A stretch of 21,233 nt of DNA from Thalassiosira profunda (taxonomy: Eukaryota > Bacillariophyta > Thalassiosirophyceae > Thalassiosirales > Thalassiosiraceae): positions 1 through 21,233 of the forward strand of contig JALLAP010000070.1 of NCBI GenBank assembly GCA_036939355.1, written 5' to 3'. Shown piece after piece: positions 15,350 through 21,233 of this stretch. How positions within the stretch are numbered: the first letter of the stretch is position 1; each line of letters begins with the position of its first letter. The translations under genes were made by a program, and so were the position numbers. Under the pieces are notes generated by a model that worked only from the letters and a program-made list of their open reading frames with translations, ran no database searches and was not told the origin of the DNA.

Positions 15350-16558
15350 ATGACTTACCACATTTCCAAGCGCACGGTGACAACGACCGTGATGGTCGTC
15401 GGCGATGGAGGGGAAGACAATGACGGAGGTGACGATTGGGAAGTCGTCGAGGTGCATTTTCGCGAGTTCGAAGGTCTGTCATCCGAACTTCATCGATCGG
15501 TCCGATCGCCCCGTTTTACTTGCTTCGGGCACGAATGGGAGTTGGAGCTGTACCCCGGCGGCACTTCCGCTTCAGCCGATGGGTATACGTCCCTCTATCT
15601 TAGCAATGTGTCCAGCGGAAGTGTCGAGCTCGAGGTTACTTTTTGCATCAAGAATGATGAGGGGAAACAGGCAGCCCACCACTGGCGCCAATCTGTTTGG
15701 GAAGCAGGAGGGGATGACGACAGTAGCCGGGGGAGCGCTGATTTTGCCAAGCGGATAAGATTGTTGAATGCATTAGTCGATGATGCGTTGATCGTGGAAG
15801 TCCGGATGCGTCAAGTAGATGCTGCCGTGCCTCCTTTCATCCCTGACAATCCTCTCTGCAAGAACATTCTGAAGAAATTCGATGATGAAAAGACTGCCGA
15901 CGTTGTCTTTGTGGTCGGGGGGTATAGCGATCGCGGCCAGGGTGATACGCGGAAGAAAGCCAAGACGGCAGCCGTTACTTTTCACTCCCATCGTTTGGTC
16001 CTTCAGGATTCTGCCAGTACTCTTTCAGAGCTTGCAAAATCTGCCGCGGATATGTCCCCCATCCAAATCACCGATGTGGAGCCCGGGATCTTCCATCACA
16101 TGCTGCATTACATATACGGGGGGAAGGTGCTGGAAGCGGATTTGAGGGCAAATGCCAAGGATCTCATCGATGCCGCCGACAAGTACGGGGTCGTCAATCT
16201 GAAATTGGAGGCGGAGGCGTGCTACGTTGGGTCGATAGAGCTGACACTGGACAATGTACTCGACAATCTGCTGTACGCGGACTCCATAAACTGCGCCCTC
16301 CTGAAAGAAGTGGTGGTCGACTTCATGGTGGAGAATGGGAAGGATGTGCTCGACAAGGTGTCGTTCGAGGATATCCCGGGATCCGTGGCGAAGGATCTCC
16401 TCACGGCTATCACTCGGGGGAAAGAATGGCGCCAAAGAAAAGATGGAGACTACACCACCATGAGGGTCAGCACATTGAGGAAGAAGCTGAATGAGAAGGG
16501 GTTGGATATCGATGGCTCGAGGGAGGCTATGATTGCTCGCCTCAAAGAACACTCGTGA
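15350..16558 (+). CDS. MATH-BTB-SAP protein 3 (putative CUL3 substrate adaptor)
   Basis: 402 residues from the ATG at 15350 (MTYHISKRTVTTTVMV); the longer upstream frame starts without an ATG in good context. The order is the same as in copy 1. A MATH-like domain lies at about 28-152 (FTCFGHEWELELYPGG, DGYTSLYLSNVSSG). BTB covers about 170-260 (TADVVFVVGG, FHSHRLVLQDSASTLSELAK, IFHHMLHYIYGG) with a shorter basic insert (RKKAK). A BACK-like helical stretch follows (LKLEAEACYVGSIELTL, NLLYADSINCALLKEVVVDF). The SAP motif is at 370-400 (MRVSTLRKKLNEKGLDIDGS). It has no frameshift. It is dispersed from the other two by about 8 kb of unrelated genes and is on the opposite strand, so it arose by a separate duplication. 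Adaptor function is known for the family elsewhere and inferred here. Confidence 0.87.
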   Translation: MTYHISKRTVTTTVMVVGDGGEDNDGGDDWEVVEVHFREFEGLSSELHRSVRSPRFTCFGHEWELELYPGGTSASADGYTSLYLSNVSSGSVELEVTFCIKNDEGKQAAHHWRQSVWEAGGDDDSSRGSADFAKRIRLLNALVDDALIVEVRMRQVDAAVPPFIPDNPLCKNILKKFDDEKTADVVFVVGGYSDRGQGDTRKKAKTAAVTFHSHRLVLQDSASTLSELAKSAADMSPIQITDVEPGIFHHMLHYIYGGKVLEADLRANAKDLIDAADKYGVVNLKLEAEACYVGSIELTLDNVLDNLLYADSINCALLKEVVVDFMVENGKDVLDKVSFEDIPGSVAKDLLTAITRGKEWRQRKDGDYTTMRVSTLRKKLNEKGLDIDGSREAMIARLKEHS

Positions 16559-16717
16559 GCTGTGTTGGGTTGGACCTGACTGCATGTTCACTGGTGCGAT
16601 ATCGCGTTTTCATTAGTAGCAATAGAGACAATTCAGCTACTGTCTTTGCTGATTGATGTGCGTCAATTCTCATCATGAGCAGCCATGTAGCAGAAGGTCA
16701 AGCAGCTTTTGCCACTG

Positions 16718-17804
16718 CTATCTCAATCCCATGTAGCAGAGCCGCAATCCCGCGAACGCCACCACCGCCAGCTCCAACCTGACGAACGTCGCCTCGTTCA
16801 TCCACAGCATGATGGGTTTGGCCACGAACACTCCCGCCACCGCCACCCCTCCCAATCCCGCGGCCAATGGGGCCATCGATGCGCCCAAAGTCCCGCCCGC
16901 GATTCTCAGTGGAAGCTTGCCCAGATTCAAGAAGCAGAAGAACATGGCGCGGGTTCCGATGTACGATTGAGGCGACAGTTGCGCGACCGAGAGGAGATAC
17001 ACGTTCAAGATTGGTCCCATGCTGTTGGTGAGCATTGTTGCGGCCCCGCCAATCAATCCGACGACGCAGGCCCAGATTAATCTTGTCGTGGGAGCGAGTT
17101 GTTGCTTCTTCTTTGCTTGTCTGGGTTTGCCCTTTCCACCGCCGCCGCCTTCGATGTCCAACGGATGATCCATGTTTGCATTCCCTTCATTGCCATTGGT
17201 TGGCTCCAACAGCGCCTCGCCCTCGTCGTCCGATCCCTTCCCCTCTACCCCCTCCTTGTGCTTTCTGCTGTCCCCTGACAATTGATGCTCGATCGCCCAC
17301 TTCGGAAAGAGAAACGCCGCGACGTCCTTCCACGTTCGCAACGCCAAAATGCCCAACAATATGATGCCCACCAACAACCTCGCTCCCTTGTCGGTCATGT
17401 ACCTGTCGGCGATCTGCCCTATCACCATGCCCACGAAGGAGGTGGGCAGCAGCAGCCAGACGGTGGGCCAATCCAGCGCGGACTTGTGCAGCCACGCCGC
17501 GTAAACGTCGATCATGGACAATATCGGCACCATCAACGCCACGGCGTACCCCAATCCGCCCGGCACGGACGGCGGGGCGGTCAACACCGTGGCCGCGGTG
17601 GCCACGCTGTCGAAAGGGAGGGCGGATGAGCCCATAGCAAAAAAGTGAACACATCACGTGCACCGATTATCAAAGCTGCGACACTCACGTCGCCAGGCCC
17701 GGGACGCCGCCCTTCCCGAGGCCGAGAATGAGCGCGATGCCCACGAGCGTCGGGAGCTGCCCCGCCGGCGGCAGCGAGGAGGCTTGGCGGACGTACTCGT
17801 CCAT
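16718..17804 (-). CDS. TauE/SafE-family anion exporter (sulfite/organosulfonate exporter-like)
   Basis: Two exons: 17804-17689 and 17606-16718, with an 82-base intron (GTGAGTGT donor, TTTCGACAG acceptor, phase 2), giving 334 residues. Exon 1 (MDEYVRQASSLPPAGQLPTL) ends in GLGKGGVPGLA, completed over the junction as TVATAATVLTAPP; this is the first conserved glycine-rich half of the family. The second half carries GLIGGAATMLTNSMGPILNV. Around eight hydrophobic helices are visible, split by a charged and glycine-rich loop at about residues 139-209 (GSDDEGEALLEPTNG, EGGGGGKGKPRQAKKK). Members export sulfite, sulfoacetate or similar anions in bacteria; eukaryotic substrates are mostly unknown, so the substrate here is not assigned. 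The open frame starting at 17635 is an artefact of reading into the intron. Confidence 0.85.
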
Positions 17805-18324
17805 GGTTCACGCACCTGCTCTCGGCGGGAGAGGAGAGCGAATTTGGGGCGGAAAATTTATCTACTTCCCGCCATTCTCCCCTATCGACCTCCGCCACAT
17901 CCGGCGCTCGCCCGAACCTGTCCAAGCAATGACGCCGGCGCCCACCCTATCCAGACCCAATGCCGCCCAACCCCCCGCGGTCTCCTCATCGGCGTTTCCC
18001 GGTGACGGCGTCTGTCCTCAGGTCGTGTCAAAGTACAGCGTTCGCATCCTGTCGCGGCACCGTCTTCAGCAGTGCAGTCTTTGCACCTGGATGCGAACTC
18101 AACAATCAACTCCTTTTGGCACTTCACCCCCCCACAAACAACTGAAGAGGACGGACCCATCGTCGCTACGACTACGACGAAGGTGAGCAGCGGGGGTGGA
18201 GGGGGCGTCGATGCTGTGATCGAAAATGCACATCCTTATCTTGTGCTCACTTCTCCAAGACACGCCGCACGTAGACGCACCTCTCTCGTTCATTATTTCT
18301 AGGCGAAATCGCGATCTGACCATC
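17805..18324. promoter_or_regulatory. Intergenic region with probable leader intron of the metalloprotease gene
   Basis: It lies between the divergent TauE-like and metalloprotease starts. 18183-18302 has the form of an intron: ACGACGAAG then GTGAGCAG at the left, TTCATTATTTCTAG at the right, 120 bases. The following 22 bases lead to the ATG at 18325, so it would be a 5'-UTR intron. Open frames in this region lack protein features and one overlaps the TauE-like first exon in antisense. Confidence 0.5.
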
Positions 18325-20073
18325 ATGAAGAGCTCCTTCGCCGCATTCAACTTGATCGCCTTGATCGCCTTGATCGCCGCGGCGGGCGTCGATCCGAATG
18401 GGGTGAGCACATCTTATGCACTAATTATCTCGTTTGGATGGATTTGCAAATGACGCGGTATCCTCACGTCTCTTCTTCCGTCTCCGCCCTCCTAGCTCGT
18501 CGACGCCCAAAACATATTCGCGGGCCCTCCCCACGCCAACGGCCGCGGCCGCGCGGCGTCGCCCGCGGTCCTCAAGGGCAAGGGCCTGCTCAAGGCGGGC
18601 ATCAACAACATCAACGCCGAGAACTTGCCGTGCATGAATCCGCTTTCCTCATGTCATGTCACCGTCATCGACGGCGATGAAGAACTGGACGTCGAGCTCG
18701 AGCCGCACAGCGTCCGCGCTCCAGGCTACAAGCTTCTCGTGCAGCAGGAGGGTGGCGAGCTGGTCGAAGTGGATCCTGGTGAGGAGACCACGTTCCGCGG
18801 CAAAGTCACTGGAGATCCGGGCAGCGCTGTTGCCGCATCTGTCACGGCCGCGGGCGTGTTGATGCAGATCTTCAAGTCTGACGGAGGAAAGGTGATTGTC
18901 GAGCCTGCCGGCAACGACGCTGAAGTCGAAGGAGATCACGTCGTGTACCACTCCGAAGATGTCGTTCCGACGCCGGACAAGTTGTGCGGCGCGATGGCCT
19001 TGGAGCGGCGCTCGCTCGAGGAGGACGAGGTGGGCGGTGATCTTCATCTCCACCCTCTTCACGACCACGGAGCCGGAGACCATCATCATCACCTCCGCCA
19101 CTTGCGCGACAAGCCCCAGCGCGAGACCACCGAAAGGAAGTTAGCCAGTTTTTATGAGGCCGAACTTGCCTTCGATGCCGACTACGAATACTATCAAGAC
19201 TACGGTAGTAGCACCATCAACGTGCAGAACCGAATCCATACCATCATCAATACCATCAACCTTCAGTACGAGAGCGAAGTGGGCATCACCCACAAAGTCA
19301 CCACAATCATCGTCCAAACTTCTCCCAACCAACCATACACCTCTAAGAACGCACGCACCCTGTTGGATCAGTTCCGGAATCATTGGAATGCAAACCAGGG
19401 GGGTATCCAACGTGACGTGGCTCAGTGAGTGTCTCTCGCTGGTGTGCATGAAAACCAACTTCACAAAAACTCTGTTCTGACGGATTCGCACTGCATGTTT
19501 CTCCCAAGCCTCATGACTGGTAAAAATATTGATGGTGGCACCATTGGCATCGCCTGGATTGGTGTCATATGCCATGGATCATACGGCTATGGCTTGTCCG
19601 AATCGGACTTCAGCAATAACTTCTCCTCGGTGACGGATCTCACCGCGCACGAGCTGGGCCACAACTGGGATGCCGACCACTGCAAATGCAGATCCAATAC
19701 GATGAATCCATACATCACGAGCGCCAACACCTTCCATTCGAAGTTCTCAGTTCCCGAAATTGTCAGGTTTCGCGACTCTATTGGCTGCCTTGATGTTCAA
19801 TCTTCTTCTCCTGCGTGCGGGGATGACACCAAAAATGACAGCGAGACCTGTGACGGCACTGATCTTGATAGTCAGACGTGTGTTAGTCTTGGATGTACCG
19901 GTGGCACCCTCGCTTGTCTCGGCGACTGCAGCGATTTCGACACGAGCCAGTGCTCCGAATGTCCAACCTCAGCTTGCTCAGCCACAAACTGTGAGGTGTG
20001 TGATGGAGGAGGGGCCTGTAGGGATGCTGGATGCACCTGGTATAGGGGACAATGTCTGGGAAATGAGCCATAG
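18325..20073 (+). CDS. Secreted reprolysin-like zinc metalloprotease with Cys-rich tail
   Basis: Three exons: 18325-18402, 18496-19424 and 19509-20073; introns of 93 bases (phase 0) and 84 bases (phase 2). The product is 523 residues. Residues 1-20 are a signal peptide (MKSSFAAFNLIALIALIAAA), its core built from three TTGATCGCC codon triplets. Residues about 80-170 resemble an M12B propeptide (FRGKVTGDPGSAVAASVTAA, KVIVEPAG). A His-rich acidic linker follows (HLHPLHDHGAGDHHHH). The protease domain spans about 240-430, with the zinc site HELGHNWDADH at 383-393 and Met-turn NTMNPYI at 399-405. The usual Gly of HExxHxxGxxH is Asp here. The splice at 19424/19509 gives DVAHLMTGKNIDGGTIGIAW. The last 90 residues are Cys-rich (CDGTDLDSQTCVSLGCTGGT, CLGDCSDFDTSQC). 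No membrane anchor is seen. Likely an extracellular or wall protease. Confidence 0.87.
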
Positions 20074-20329
20074 GGAATGAAGCACAAGTGAGAGCACATC
20101 AAGTGAGGGAAAGGGAGTGAATCGCAAGTGAAGAAGCGCAAAGAGACAAGTCAAGACAACAACAGTGCGTGGGTGCGAAATGAATCGGTCTTTGCCTAGA
20201 GAGGGAGCCAAGGCTCCACCAAGATAACAAAGAGGAGCGGGGAAGCAAGCCGAGAAGCGAGCAACGAAATCAACCCTAAGTCTGTTTGACATGTATGTAA
20301 TTGTAATTGAATGACACATGACATCCTAG
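20074..20329. other. Convergent intergenic region with repeated AAGTGA words
   Basis: Between the 3' ends of the metalloprotease and the Sac1-like gene. CAAGTGA or AAGTGAG recurs at about 20086, 20102 and 20126 in a purine-rich tract. No gene or terminator can be named. Confidence 0.3.
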
Positions 20330-21233
20330 TCAATCAGAATCCGCCCACGAATCTCCGTTGTCGAGCAATGGGGAGATTCCACCAGCGAGAACAGCCACAA
20401 CTACCGCCGCCGAAAGGATTGGCGCCTTTGTCAGAAGAATCAGCGAGGCGGCAACTGCGCGCTTCCTGGCAAATCCGAGAGCATGCCGGGCACGAAGCTG
20501 AAGGGAGTCGCCCGTCTCGAGAACTTGAGCAAGTTGCCCATCGTCGTCGTCAGGGTCGCATTCGTCATCTCCTTCGTCACCCACCCACCACGGCTGAGCC
20601 AACGATGATCTCCGATGCAACACCTGCAATGTACCCTCCTCCAAGAGATCGTCGTCTCCAGCCGCAGACGACGTAACCTGCAACAGAAAGTCTGAGCTAG
20701 TTGGTGCGTCCACGTCTTCCTCTTCCGCGGCTGAGCTCAGAGGAGCACGCGATCGAAAGGCCTCGCTCTTCATGTGGCGCCGTAGATCCTCTGGCAGCCA
20801 CCTCAACGATAGCTTGGGCGTTATCTCGTCGTCAACACTCCCACCATCTTCGCTGAACAAGCTCTGTCCGGGCTCCACCTTTATTCGAGCATGCGTTTGC
20901 TCGTAGCCCCGGCGTCTGCTGCTCTTCTCGAGCTCCTGCAGCATGAAGACGCGCGACGAGTCGTCGTCCTCCTCCGTTGGAACCAGGTTGAAGTCGGCGC
21001 TTCCCACCAAGAGATCCATCCCCTCCTGCCGATCTGCGTCGATGAAATTGTTGAGGTAATATCGCTGGAGGGAATTGACACCATCGTCCAAGGCTCCTCG
21101 CCTCGTGCGCTTCCCCGTTCTCGTAAAGTCGCCTTTCAAAGCAGGTGTCCCGGCATAGAGACGAGATATCGCATCCGCATTGTCGGCCCAGAGGAATCTG
21201 TGAGCTGCCTCGCCCTCCGTCCATGGCAGTGTC
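20330..21233 (-). CDS. Sac1-like phosphoinositide phosphatase, 3' part (runs off the window)
   Basis: The frame is open from the right edge to a TGA at 20332-20330, giving 301 residues. The visible N-terminal part (HRFLWADNADAISRLYAGTP, LKGDFTRTGKRTRRGALDDG, NSLQRYYLNNFIDADRQEGM) is the distal part of the SAC domain, matching Sac1 and its plant relatives. The catalytic Cys-x5-Arg motif should lie just outside the window. After it comes an acidic, low-complexity region of about 140 residues (EEDDDSSRVF, DECDPDDDDGQ). A C-terminal hydrophobic stretch (AVAASLILLTKAPILSAAVV and onward) could anchor it in the ER or Golgi membrane as in Sac1. It removes phosphate from PI4P or PI3P in family members. 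The TTG at 21139 is not the start. Confidence 0.85.
   Translation of the reverse strand, partial: TLPWTEGEAAHRFLWADNADAISRLYAGTPALKGDFTRTGKRTRRGALDDGVNSLQRYYLNNFIDADRQEGMDLLVGSADFNLVPTEEDDDSSRVFMLQELEKSSRRRGYEQTHARIKVEPGQSLFSEDGGSVDDEITPKLSLRWLPEDLRRHMKSEAFRSRAPLSSAAEEEDVDAPTSSDFLLQVTSSAAGDDDLLEEGTLQVLHRRSSLAQPWWVGDEGDDECDPDDDDGQLAQVLETGDSLQLRARHALGFARKRAVAASLILLTKAPILSAAVVVAVLAGGISPLLDNGDSWADSD

Noticed and set aside
17728..18186. 152-codon frame overlapping the TauE-like first exon in antisense
   Set aside because: Low-complexity translation, overlap with a supported exon, and no conserved motif; the right end is more likely leader sequence of the protease gene.

Overview
The window looks like nuclear DNA of a eukaryotic microalga, most likely a diatom and possibly of the Thalassiosira type. 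This is inferred from several things together: short GT-AG introns (about 70-120 bases), a PT-rich low-complexity stretch, BspA-like leucine-rich repeats, MATH-BTB and MORN proteins, a wybutosine (TYW2) enzyme and a Sac1-type phosphatase. Species cannot be fixed from sequence alone. Genes lie on both strands, standard code, no operons.

Left part (1-8515) is an old tandem segmental duplication. The ancestral unit appears to have been: multi-pass membrane protein gene (+), MATH-BTB-SAP gene (-), small zinc-finger gene (+). Unit 1 holds the tail of the membrane gene (1-185), an intact MATH-BTB-SAP gene (409-1677) and only the first codons of the zinc-finger gene (2202-2272). That remnant is fused to the broken 5' part of unit 2's membrane gene (2287-2702). 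A 2,039-base DNA transposon (2703-4741) with 22-base terminal inverted repeats and arrays of GGTGGG/CCCACC sits in that gene and carries a coiled-coil gene of its own. The rest of the membrane gene (4676-6147) encodes three two-part repeats and about five membrane helices. It now begins with an ATG supplied by the transposon. Unit 2 continues with a MATH-BTB-SAP copy broken by a 19-base duplication (6405-7707) and an intact zinc-finger gene (8129-8515).

Middle part (9035-13577): an F-box gene whose F-box is split by a one-base frameshift (-), an intact TYW2 gene for wybutosine synthesis in tRNA-Phe (-), and a BspA-type leucine-rich-repeat gene with two one-base frameshifts (+).

Right part (13815-21233): a MORN-repeat/coiled-coil gene (-) divergent from a third, intact MATH-BTB-SAP gene (+); a TauE/SafE-type anion exporter with one intron (-); a secreted reprolysin-like zinc metalloprotease with two coding introns and a probable leader intron (+); and the 3' part of a Sac1-like phosphoinositide phosphatase running off the right edge (-).

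The genes do not form one pathway. Three possible CUL3 adaptors (MATH-BTB) and one possible SCF adaptor (F-box) do make the region rich in ubiquitin-ligase substrate receptors. The most novel items are the unclassified transposon with its gene, the dyad-repeat membrane protein, and the MATH-BTB-SAP architecture.
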